A stretch of 7,970 bases of DNA, taken from contig JAHRWO010000166.1 in NCBI GenBank assembly GCA_019105125.1, positions 1-7,970 on the forward strand, given 5' to 3'. Below are positions 1 to 6,165 of the stretch, piece by piece (the first letter of the stretch is position 1; each line of letters starts with the position of its first letter). The position numbers and the translations under genes are program-made. Origin of the DNA: Flavobacterium sp. (GTDB lineage: Bacteria; Bacteroidota; Bacteroidia; Flavobacteriales; Flavobacteriaceae). Below the pieces are notes generated by a model. It was not told the origin of the DNA and did not search any database. It saw nothing but the letters and a program-made list of their open reading frames with translations.

Positions 1-45
1 GAGTGATTTTATAAAGGAAAAATGCTAATTTTTGCTTTGTAAAAT

Positions 46-93
46 TGTATCGAGAACTGTAGCAACGATTTGTTTTCATTAGTTCTCGATACA
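46..93. repeat. Inverted repeat 1, 13-bp perfect arms
   Basis: The arms TGTATCGAGAACT (46-58) and AGTTCTCGATACA (81-93) are exact reverse complements around a 22-base spacer. A hairpin could form in RNA from either strand. There is no T-run directly after it on the plus strand that would make it a standard terminator. It abuts inverted repeat 2 with no base between them. The role is unknown; it could be part of a dispersed intergenic repeat. Confidence 0.8.
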
Positions 94-131
94 TTTTGTA
101 TTTGTAAATCTAAGGCTTTCCAAATACAAAA
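94..131. repeat. Inverted repeat 2, 11-bp perfect arms
   Basis: The arms TTTTGTATTTG (94-104) and CAAATACAAAA (121-131) are exact reverse complements around a 16-base spacer. The left arm starts at the base right after inverted repeat 1. A small CACT-CGA-AGTG stem (132-142) follows immediately. The arms are AT-rich, so chance is less easily excluded than for repeat 1, but the abutting arrangement suggests one structured element. Confidence 0.7.
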
Positions 132-176
132 CACTCGAAGTGACGAAAGTGGAAAACTGAAAGTTCAGAAAATATA

Positions 177-208
177 AAACCCCGGATTTCTAATGAAATT
201 CGGGGTTT
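177..208. terminator. Terminator-like hairpin downstream of glyS, probably bidirectional
   Basis: Positions 177-190 pair with 195-208 around a TAAT loop, giving a 14-bp stem with a GC-rich AAACCCCG/CGGGGTTT base. Position 185 against 200 is a G-U wobble in plus-strand RNA and an A-C mismatch in minus-strand RNA. T-rich tracts follow in both directions: TTTACTTTTTACTTT on plus, TTTTATATTTTC on minus. It lies about 38 bases past the glyS stop and is the only terminator candidate for glyS. It may also end a plus-strand gene lying to the left of the window. Confidence 0.75.
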
Positions 209-240
209 ACTTTTTACTTTGAGCTTTTTACTTTTTACTT
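206..240. repeat. 14-bp direct repeat in T-rich tract
   Basis: TTTACTTTTTACTT occurs at 206-219 and again at 227-240, separated by TGAGCTT. Each copy is itself made of near-repeats of TACTTTT. The tract fills the space between the terminator hairpin and the glyS stop codon. It is low-complexity, and slippage is the simplest origin. Confidence 0.6.
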
Positions 241-245
241 CTCAA

Positions 246-1787
246 CTACATTTTCATCAACCAGTTTCTCATTGAAACTTCGTTGTTGATGATATCACGT
301 AATTCAGAAATTTTCACTCTATCTTGTTGCATAGAATCTCTATGACGAATCGTTACGGTTTCATCTTCTAGTGTTTGATGATCTACTGTAATACAAAATG
401 GTGTTCCTAAAGCATCTTGTCTTCTGTAGCGTCTTCCTACTGCGTCTTTTTCGTCATAGGCTACGTTGAAATCCCATTTCAAATCATCGATAATTTTACG
501 CGCTACTTCTGGTAAGCCGTCTTTTTTAACCAATGGTAAAACAGCAGCTTTTGTTGGTGCTAAAACTGAAGGCAAACGTAAAACGGTTCTTGTTGAACCA
601 TCTTCTAACACTTCTTCTTGTAATGATTTTGAGAAAACCGCTAAGAACATTCTGTCTAATCCTACCGAAGTTTCCACTACATAAGGTACGTAGTTTTTGT
701 TTTCTTCCGTATCGAAATATTGTAATTTTTTACCTGAATATTGTTCGTGTGCTTTTAAATCGAAATCGGTTCTCGAGTGAATACCTTCTAATTCTTTAAA
801 TCCGAACGGGAAGTTGAATTCGATATCGGCTGCAGCATTGGCATAATGCGCTAATTTCTCGTGATCGTGGAAACGATAGTTTTCTTTTCCTAAACCAAGC
901 GATTGATGCCAATTTAATCGTGTATTCTTCCAGTATTCGTACCACTTCATTTCTTCACCTGGTTTTACGAAAAACTGCATTTCCATTTGTTCAAACTCAC
1001 GCATACGGAAAATAAATTGTCTAGCTACGATTTCATTTCTAAACGCTTTACCGGTTTGAGCAATTCCGAAAGGAATCTTCATACGACCCGTTTTTTGAAC
1101 ATTTAAGAAGTTTACAAAAATACCTTGAGCCGTTTCTGGACGTAGGTACAAATCCATTGCGTTTTCAGCAGAAGCCCCTAATTTAGTTCCAAACATTAAG
1201 TTGAATTGCTTTACATCGGTCCAGTTTTTTGAGCCACTTTCTGGACAAGCAATTTCTAATTCTTCGATTAAGGCTTTGACATCGGCAAGGTTTTCTGTTT
1301 CTAAAGAGCGCGCCATTCTTTCCAGAATTTCCTGCTTTTTAGACAAATATTCCATCACACGAGGATTCGTTGTTTTGTATTGCTCCTCATCAAAAGCAGC
1401 ACCAAAACGCTCACGTGCTTTGTCGATTTCTTTTTGTGCTTTTTGGTTTAATTTTTCTGCATAATCCTCAATTAAAACATCGGCACGATATCTTTTTTTA
1501 GAATCTTTGTTATCGATTAATGGATCGTTAAACGCATCTACGTGACCAGAAGCTTTCCATGTGGTGGGATGCATCAAAATTGCTGAATCTAATCCTACAA
1601 TATTTTCATGCATTTGCACCATGGATTGCCACCAATATTCACGGATGTTTTTCTTTAACTCCACACCATTTTGTGCGTAGTCATAAACCGCACTTAAACC
1701 ATCGTAAATTTCGCTCGACGGAAATATAAATCCGTATTCTTTTGCATGCGAAACTACATTCTTAAAAATATCTTCTTGCTTTGCCAT
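246..1787 (-). CDS. glyS: Glycyl-tRNA synthetase, alpha2 (single-chain dimeric) type
   Basis: This class II aminoacyl-tRNA synthetase charges tRNA-Gly with glycine using ATP in the cytoplasm. The 513-residue length fits the alpha2 form rather than the separate alpha and beta chains of many bacteria. Visible family marks are the N-terminal GFIFPSSEIY (19-28), the RPETAQGIFVNF stretch (216-227), motif 2 from FRNE (249-252) to FEQMEMQFF (265-273), the HSRTDFDL stretch (337-344), and motif 3 with GLDR (376-379). An HGTP-type anticodon-binding domain covers roughly residues 408-505. A charged helical insertion (about 92-180) separates the N-terminal part from the core. The ATG at 1785-1787 fits the family N-terminus, and the next Met (residue 57) would delete conserved sequence. 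The gene ends in TAG, with a hairpin terminator beyond it. It is intact, with a good promoter box directly upstream. Confidence 0.97.
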   Translation of the reverse strand: MAKQEDIFKNVVSHAKEYGFIFPSSEIYDGLSAVYDYAQNGVELKKNIREYWWQSMVQMHENIVGLDSAILMHPTTWKASGHVDAFNDPLIDNKDSKKRYRADVLIEDYAEKLNQKAQKEIDKARERFGAAFDEEQYKTTNPRVMEYLSKKQEILERMARSLETENLADVKALIEELEIACPESGSKNWTDVKQFNLMFGTKLGASAENAMDLYLRPETAQGIFVNFLNVQKTGRMKIPFGIAQTGKAFRNEIVARQFIFRMREFEQMEMQFFVKPGEEMKWYEYWKNTRLNWHQSLGLGKENYRFHDHEKLAHYANAAADIEFNFPFGFKELEGIHSRTDFDLKAHEQYSGKKLQYFDTEENKNYVPYVVETSVGLDRMFLAVFSKSLQEEVLEDGSTRTVLRLPSVLAPTKAAVLPLVKKDGLPEVARKIIDDLKWDFNVAYDEKDAVGRRYRRQDALGTPFCITVDHQTLEDETVTIRHRDSMQQDRVKISELRDIINNEVSMRNWLMKM

Positions 1788-1791
1788 AGTG

Positions 1792-1823
1792 CAAAAGTAA
1801 AAATAGCTTTGGAATAAACGAAA
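1792..1823 (-). promoter_or_regulatory. Bacteroidota-type promoter for glyS
   Basis: On the minus strand TACTTTTG (1799-1792) matches the TAnnTTTG -7 box of the Bacteroidota primary sigma factor. A weaker TTTC (1823-1820) stands 20 bases upstream in place of the -33 TTTG. The -7 box ends only four bases before the glyS ATG, so the transcript would have almost no leader. The match is by eye against the known consensus. Confidence 0.6.
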
Positions 1824-1835
1824 GAAATGATAATA

Positions 1836-1857
1836 AAAAAGTGAGGATTAACTTTTT
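1836..1857 (-). terminator. Weak hairpin after the small membrane gene
   Basis: AAAAAGT (1836-1842) and ACTTTTT (1851-1857) form a 7-bp stem around an 8-base loop, just past the stop of the small gene. On the minus strand a T-run follows. The stem is almost all A-T and would be unstable, so it may be a weak terminator or chance in AT-rich DNA. Confidence 0.3.
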
Positions 1858-1872
1858 ATGAAAATAAAACGA

Positions 1873-2097
1873 TTAATTCTCGTTCAATAAGAACTTATGT
1901 GTATTATTTTGTTGAAGGTTTTCAGGGGCATCGTAGTCTGTTTGATAGCTATTTTGAACTAAAGAATCGTTGAGCGATTTAATTTCTACTAGTCGGTTTT
2001 TCAAATCAGTTAATTCATGGTCTGATTTTACTCTAAAATCATCAAAATCAGCACGAATTTTAAAATATCGATAAGTTAAAAACATGAACAAACACAT
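1873..2097 (-). CDS. Small hypothetical membrane-anchored coiled-coil protein, start uncertain
   Basis: I do not recognise this protein. From the ATG at 2095-2097 it has 74 residues: a short hydrophobic start (MCLFMFLTY), a basic YRYFKIR stretch, a heptad-like charged region (about 15-48, with L, I and V spaced as in a coiled coil), and a polar tail rich in N and Q. The same frame stays open upstream to a TAA at 2167-2169. The extra 23 codons encode FKKNIFVISIVGIS directly before the ATG, which together with the start gives one full membrane helix of about 20 residues. No ATG, GTG or TTG occurs in that extension, so the protein either starts at a rare codon (ATT or ATC) or begins in the middle of the helix. 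It lies 85 bases upstream of glyS on the same strand and diverges from the comF-like gene. No clear promoter is visible. Confidence 0.55.
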   Translation of the reverse strand: MCLFMFLTYRYFKIRADFDDFRVKSDHELTDLKNRLVEIKSLNDSLVQNSYQTDYDAPENLQQNNTHKFLLNEN

Positions 2098-2175
2098 GCT
2101 GATTCCAACAATGGATATGACGAATATGTTTTTCTTGAAAATAATAATACTGATTTTTTTGTAAATTTATTTTTT

Positions 2176-2184
2176 TATATTTTG
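2176..2184 (+). promoter_or_regulatory. Possible promoter box for comF
   Basis: TATATTTTG lies 22 bases before the comF ATG and resembles the TAnnTTTG box with one extra base. A TTTTTTG (ending at 2161) stands only 14 bases upstream, shorter than the usual spacing of about 19-20. The region is a T-rich tract, so the match could be chance. Confidence 0.3.
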
Positions 2185-2206
2185 GTTATTACAATTAATC
2201 GACAAC

Positions 2207-2890
2207 ATGCTAAAAAACCTGATAAACTTAATTTTCCCAAAACTTTGCAGTGGATGTAAGAACTTGCTTCTCAAAAACGAGATAATTATATGCAGCCAAT
2301 GCATTCATGATTTACCTTTTACTCTACATCATAATTTATATCCAAACGAGGCCTCAAAAAAATTTGATGGTATTATTCCAATAGAATTCTGTTCGTCTAT
2401 GTTGTATTTTCATCATGATGGAATTGTGCAAAACTTAATTCACGATTTAAAATACAGAAATCAACAAAAAATAGGAACGCTTTTAGGAAATTGGTATGCT
2501 AATGATTTAAAAACTATTCATGAAAAATTTAATTTTACTGAAATAATACCTGTTCCGTTGCATTCAAAAAGACTTGAAGAGCGCGGGTATAATCAGGTAA
2601 CCACATTTTGTGAAGCTATTGCAAAAGGCATAGAAATTCCTCTAAATTCTAATTTGTTGTTTAGAAATAGATATTCTAAAACGCAAACCAAAAAAGACAA
2701 AGAACATCGAAAAGAAGTTTCAAATGCTTTATTTGATGTAAAATTTACAAATCTTGACCACAACAAACACTTTTTATTAGTCGATGACGTTATTACATCT
2801 GGAGCTACACTAGAAGCATGCACAAGAGCCTTATTAAAAATACCTGATGCAAAAGTAAGCATCATAACTATGGCCTATACGCTTTCATAA
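2207..2890 (+). CDS. comF: ComF-family phosphoribosyltransferase-like protein
   Basis: The 227 residues have the usual ComF/GntX layout. An N-terminal zinc-ribbon-like motif carries two CxxC pairs (C14/C17 and C29/C32). The family block PVPLHSKRLEERGYNQ lies at 115-130. A type I phosphoribosyltransferase PRPP-binding loop, LVDDVITSGAT, sits at 191-201. In naturally competent bacteria ComF acts in the cytoplasm on incoming single-stranded DNA; in most Bacteroidota the role is untested and no substrate is established. No other competence gene is nearby. The ATG at 2207 gives the standard MLKNLINLIFPKLCSGC start. No Shine-Dalgarno sequence is visible, as is normal here. The lipoprotein gene follows 73 bases later on the same strand but has its own promoter-like box. 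Confidence 0.9.
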   Translation: MLKNLINLIFPKLCSGCKNLLLKNEIIICSQCIHDLPFTLHHNLYPNEASKKFDGIIPIEFCSSMLYFHHDGIVQNLIHDLKYRNQQKIGTLLGNWYANDLKTIHEKFNFTEIIPVPLHSKRLEERGYNQVTTFCEAIAKGIEIPLNSNLLFRNRYSKTQTKKDKEHRKEVSNALFDVKFTNLDHNKHFLLVDDVITSGATLEACTRALLKIPDAKVSIITMAYTLS

Positions 2891-2914
2891 AAATTAGTAA
2901 AAATTGTATGTTTG
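2883..2914 (+). promoter_or_regulatory. Bacteroidota-type promoter for the Ig-like lipoprotein gene
   Basis: TATGTTTG (2907-2914) matches the TAnnTTTG box exactly, and TTTC (2883-2886) lies 20 bases upstream, overlapping the end of comF. The spacing and the following CACTA are the same as in the glyS promoter. It predicts a leader of about 45 bases before the TTG start at 2964. It argues that the lipoprotein gene is transcribed independently of comF. Confidence 0.6.
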
Positions 2915-2963
2915 CACTAATTATAGTTGTTATTTTGTAACATCATTATTTAAATTAAATCCA

Positions 2964-4556
2964 TTGAAAAAAATAGCCTTTATATTAGCAAGTCTTTTGC
3001 TGCTTTCGAGTTGTGCTAAGCGAGGCACCATCACAGGTGGCGCTAAAGACACTATAGCTCCTAAAATTATTTTTAGCAGTCCTGATAATTTTACTTCAGA
3101 TTTTAAAGGCAATGAAATTAAAATTACTTTTAATGAACTTATAAAAATCAAAGACATTAATAAACAATTGATTATTTCACCTCCTATGAAGAAACAACCT
3201 ATAATTGTTCCTCAAGGGAGTGCAAGTAAATTCATTTCCATTAAAATTTTAGATACTTTACAACCTAACACAACCTACAGTTTTAATTTTGGCCAAAGTA
3301 TTACTGATAACAACGAAGGAAATCCGTATTCACAATTTAAATACGTTTTTTCAACTGGAAAATACATAGACTCGCTAACGATTGTTGGAAAAATTAAAGA
3401 TGCCTTATCACAAAAGCCCGATAATTTTGTAAGTGTGATGCTCTATGATGCTGCAACTTTCAGCGATTCTACAGTTTACAAACAACCTCCATTGTATATC
3501 ACCAATACACTCGATAGTTCCAAAGTTTTTTCTCTTGAAAATCTCCGAGAAGGTCGTTACAAAATCATTGCTCTTAAAGATAAATCAAATAATAATTTAT
3601 ACAACCCAGGAGTAGATAAAATTGGGTTTTTAGATTTCCCCATAAATATCCCAACTAAAGAGATGTATGAATTGGAATTATTTCAAGAAAAGTTGCCTTT
3701 TAAGGCTGAAAAACCAACGCAAGAAAGCAATAATAAACTCTTTTTAGGATTCGAAGGTGATTTTAAAAACACTAAAATTTCGGCTTCCTACAACAATAAA
3801 GAAGTGCCTATAAAAGTGTCTAAATTTCCAGAAAAAAACAAAGATTCGGTTGTGATTTTCTATCCTAATACGAAAATGGATTCCATCCAAATTTCGGTTA
3901 AAAATGGCCTCTATGAAAAATCTTTTACTACTAAGCTAAAGGACTTAAAAGAATCCGATTCTTTAGCTATAGATGCAAAAACTAGCGGAATAATATCTTT
4001 TAGAGAAGCATTTGTAATTAAATCCAAAACCCCAATTGTTCAAATAGATGCATCTAAAATTTCGCTCCGAAACAAAGACTCTTTGTCGGTGCCATTCACC
4101 ACTAAAATAAATGATTTTGAACAAGAAGTTTCTTTCGATTTTAAAAAAGATGAAAGTGAGAAATACACTTTAGAATTACTACCAGGAGCTATAAAAGATT
4201 TTTATGAAACCTCAAACGATACTTTGAAATATAGTTTTCAAACCAATCAGCTTGATGATTATGGCAATCTGAAAATCAATTTAATCAATGCGAAACGTTT
4301 CCCTATCATCGTGGAACTTTTAGACAAAGAAAATGTTTTATATCGCATGAGTTCTGCTAAAGAAACCAGCTTTTATTTTGAAACCATTGATCCCAAATTG
4401 TATACTCTTAGAATCATTTACGACGATAATGCAAATGACGAATGGGATACAGGAAATTATTTAGCCAAAAAACAAGCCGAAGAAATCATTTATTTTCCAA
4501 AGCTCATAGACGTAAGGGCTAATTGGGATGTTGAACAAGATTTTATATTGGACTAA
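2964..4556 (+). CDS. Ig-like-domain outer-membrane lipoprotein, function unknown
   Basis: The 530-residue protein starts at TTG 2964-2966, giving MKKIAFILASLLLLSSC: a lipoprotein signal with lipobox L-S-S-C and lipidated Cys17. The mature start AKRGTITGGAKDT is typical of a flavobacterial family with a bacterial Ig-like (SbsA/Big_5-type) domain, here about residues 33-130. A carboxypeptidase-regulatory or transthyretin-like beta domain follows (about 136-232), ending in D-K-S-N-N-N-L-Y-N-P-G. After a middle segment, a second Ig-like (341-428) and a second beta-like domain (430-530) appear to repeat the pattern, the last with D-D-N-A-N-D-E-W-D-T-G-N. The residues after Cys17 lack the acidic signature of surface-exported Bacteroidota lipoproteins, so a periplasm-facing site is more likely (inference). 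An in-frame TTG at 2904 is rejected because it would include the promoter. The TAA overlaps the stop of the convergent nitrilase-family gene. No enzymatic residues are recognised. Confidence 0.87.
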   Translation: MKKIAFILASLLLLSSCAKRGTITGGAKDTIAPKIIFSSPDNFTSDFKGNEIKITFNELIKIKDINKQLIISPPMKKQPIIVPQGSASKFISIKILDTLQPNTTYSFNFGQSITDNNEGNPYSQFKYVFSTGKYIDSLTIVGKIKDALSQKPDNFVSVMLYDAATFSDSTVYKQPPLYITNTLDSSKVFSLENLREGRYKIIALKDKSNNNLYNPGVDKIGFLDFPINIPTKEMYELELFQEKLPFKAEKPTQESNNKLFLGFEGDFKNTKISASYNNKEVPIKVSKFPEKNKDSVVIFYPNTKMDSIQISVKNGLYEKSFTTKLKDLKESDSLAIDAKTSGIISFREAFVIKSKTPIVQIDASKISLRNKDSLSVPFTTKINDFEQEVSFDFKKDESEKYTLELLPGAIKDFYETSNDTLKYSFQTNQLDDYGNLKINLINAKRFPIIVELLDKENVLYRMSSAKETSFYFETIDPKLYTLRIIYDDNANDEWDTGNYLAKKQAEEIIYFPKLIDVRANWDVEQDFILD

Positions 4557-5317
4557 AGAATAGCGAAATAATCTTGATCATTCAAGAAATTGAGTTTTGC
4601 TCTTGTTTCATTTTGAGCTAATTTGTCTAGTTCGACAATAAAAATGCCCAGTTCTTCTTTACAATCGGCAATGGTTTTTCCTAGGTAATCAGTTGCGTGA
4701 GAATGTCCGGGATATTCTAAATGATTGGCATCTTCACCAATTCTGTTGACGCCGATGGTGTAGCACATATTTTCAATAGCTCGAGCTTTTAATAGCGCAT
4801 CCCAAGCATTAATTCGTGGTTTTGGCCAATTAGCAACATACAATAACAGATCGTAATTCTCTACATTTCTAGCAAAAACTGGAAAACGCAAATCGTAACA
4901 AATTTGCAAACAAATCTTCCAATTGTTATAATTCACAATTACTTTTTCTGTCCCTCTTTTGTATACTTTATCTTCTCCGGCCAAAGTAAATAGGTGACGT
5001 TTATTATAGAATTGAACTTCGCCTGATGGAAAAACAAAAACCATTCGGTTGTAATAATTTTCATTTTCTTTAATAACTAAACTCCCGGTTATGGCGCAGT
5101 TTTTTCTCTTAGCTAACTCTTTCAACCAAGTCATTGTTTCTCCTTCCATAGTTTCCGCTACAACCGATGGACTCATGGTAAACCCAGAAGTAAACATTTC
5201 AGGTAAAACAAATAAATCAAACGATTCCTCTTCATTTAAGAAATATTCTTCAATAAATTTTCGATTTACTTGTGGATTTTCCCAAGCTAATTTGGTTTGA
5301 AAAAGTGCGATTTTCAT
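4553..5317 (-). CDS. yafV: Nitrilase-superfamily amidohydrolase, YafV/omega-amidase type
   Basis: The 254-residue protein matches the length and motifs of E. coli YafV. The nitrilase catalytic residues are visible: Glu40 in VLPEMFTSGF (37-46), Lys106 in YNKRHLF (104-110) and Cys140 in CYDLRFP (140-146). The supporting Glu115 follows in AGED. The blocks YVANWPKPR (160-168) and ARAIEN (178-183) are also YafV-like. Known YafV/Nit2 enzymes deamidate 2-oxoglutaramate or 2-oxosuccinamate, by-products of glutamine or asparagine transaminases, and serve in metabolite repair or methionine salvage. No transaminase or methionine salvage gene is adjacent, so the exact substrate is inferred. It is cytoplasmic, with no signal peptide. 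The ATG at 5315-5317 gives the normal MKIALFQTKLAW start. It lies only 24 bases past the sdh terminator's T-run, and its TAG overlaps the TAA of the facing lipoprotein gene. Confidence 0.92.
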   Translation of the reverse strand: MKIALFQTKLAWENPQVNRKFIEEYFLNEEESFDLFVLPEMFTSGFTMSPSVVAETMEGETMTWLKELAKRKNCAITGSLVIKENENYYNRMVFVFPSGEVQFYNKRHLFTLAGEDKVYKRGTEKVIVNYNNWKICLQICYDLRFPVFARNVENYDLLLYVANWPKPRINAWDALLKARAIENMCYTIGVNRIGEDANHLEYPGHSHATDYLGKTIADCKEELGIFIVELDKLAQNETRAKLNFLNDQDYFAIL

Positions 5318-5345
5318 TAGATAAAATTTTATTAAAAATACAAAA

Positions 5346-5375
5346 AAAACGCATCCAAATGAATGAATGCGTTTT
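5346..5375 (-). terminator. Intrinsic terminator of the sdh operon
   Basis: AAAACGCAT (5346-5354) and ATGCGTTTT (5367-5375) form a perfect 9-bp stem with a 12-base loop. On the minus strand the stem runs into eight consecutive T residues (5349-5342), the classic Rho-independent pattern. It begins 22 bases after the sdhB stop codon. On the plus strand the tail is TTTTATTATTTTAAAG, so weaker termination in that direction is possible. Confidence 0.88.
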
Positions 5376-5397
5376 ATTATTTTAAAGTTTCAATGAA

Positions 5398-6159
5398 TTA
5401 TTTCAAAGAAGCTTTTAAGTATTCTCTGTTCATACGAGCAATGTTTTCTAAAGAAATTCCTTTCGGACATTCGATTTCACATGCTCCAGTATTTGTACAA
5501 TTTCCGAATCCCTCTTCGTCCATTTGACGTACCATGTTTAAAACACGTTGCGTAGCTTCTACTTTACCTTGTGGTAATAAAGCGTATTGTGATACTTTAG
5601 CCCCAACGAATAGCATTGCAGAACCATTTTTACATGTTGCTACACATGCTCCACATCCAATACAAGCTGCTGCCATAAAAGCTTTGTCAGCATCGTCTTT
5701 AGGAACTGGTGTTGCATTTGCATCAATAGTATTTCCTGAAGTATTTACCGATACGAATCCTCCAGCTTGTTGAATTCTATCGAAAGCACTTCTATCCACT
5801 ACTAAATCTTTCACCACTGGGAAAGCTTTACTTCTCCATGGTTCGATGTAGATAGTATCACCATCTTTAAACATTCTCATGTGTAACTGACAAGTAGTGA
5901 TACCACTGTCTGGTCCGTGAGCACGTCCGTTGATGTATAAAGAACACATTCCGCAAATACCTTCACGACAATCGTGATCAAATGCTACTGGTTCTTTCTT
6001 TTCGTTAATTAATTGCTCGTTTAATTGGTCTAACATTTCCAAAAACGAACTTGCAGTAGAAACATTATCTAATTTATAAGTTTCCATGCTTCCTTTAGCA
6101 TTAGCGTTCTTCTGACGCCAAATTTTAAGGGTTATATTGATATTTTTTGCTGCGCTCAT
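5398..6159 (-). CDS. sdhB: Succinate dehydrogenase iron-sulfur subunit
   Basis: SdhB passes electrons from the flavoprotein SdhA to the membrane cytochrome b and quinone, in complex II on the cytoplasmic face of the inner membrane. The 253 residues show all three cluster motifs. C64, C69, C72 and C90 fit the [2Fe-2S] site ([12 protein letters not shown]). C166, C169, C172 and C176 fit the [4Fe-4S] site. C221, C227 and C231-Pro fit the [3Fe-4S] site in CX5CX3CP form. There is no Q-site Trp/His claim I can make by eye. The ATG at 6157-6159 gives [16 protein letters not shown], a typical start. sdhA lies upstream with a gap of only six bases, so the two are translated from one transcript. Bacteroidota usually have the order sdhC-sdhA-sdhB with a single membrane subunit; sdhB here is last, followed by a terminator. 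Confidence 0.97.
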   Translation of the reverse strand: MSAAKNINITLKIWRQKNANAKGSMETYKLDNVSTASSFLEMLDQLNEQLINEKKEPVAFDHDCREGICGMCSLYINGRAHGPDSGITTCQLHMRMFKDGDTIYIEPWRSKAFPVVKDLVVDRSAFDRIQQAGGFVSVNTSGNTIDANATPVPKDDADKAFMAAACIGCGACVATCKNGSAMLFVGAKVSQYALLPQGKVEATQRVLNMVRQMDEEGFGNCTNTGACEIECPKGISLENIARMNREYLKASLK

Positions 6160-6165
6160 AATCTA

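Noticed and set aside
1..45. Possible tail of a gene entering from the left
   Set aside because: Plus-strand frames hit stops within the first 28 bases and the visible codons are too few to judge. Nothing can be called.
46..240. CRISPR array or insertion-sequence end
   Set aside because: The repeats are unique inverted pairs rather than evenly spaced direct repeats, and there is no transposase, cas gene or target-site duplication in the window.
466..1464. Plus-strand open frames of 72-88 codons inside glyS
   Set aside because: They lie opposite a clearly real synthetase gene, have no recognisable domains, and arise from its codon pattern.
1788..1872. T-box or other leader control for glyS
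   Set aside because: The 85-base gap is AT-rich, has no T-box consensus or specifier stem that I can see, and the best promoter is at its glyS end.
2206..2209. Minus-strand ATG overlapping the comF ATG as the real start of the small gene
   Set aside because: It is followed by a TAA after 13 codons, and those codons look like AT-rich intergenic sequence; useful only if the TAA is a sequencing or recent nonsense change.
2593..3157. Minus-strand open frames opposite comF and the lipoprotein gene
   Set aside because: Both are antisense to well-supported genes, with no motif, promoter or start context of their own.
5091..5773. Plus-strand open frames opposite yafV and sdhB
   Set aside because: They are shadows of conserved enzymes; the Cys/His-rich look of the second comes from the sdhB cluster codons.
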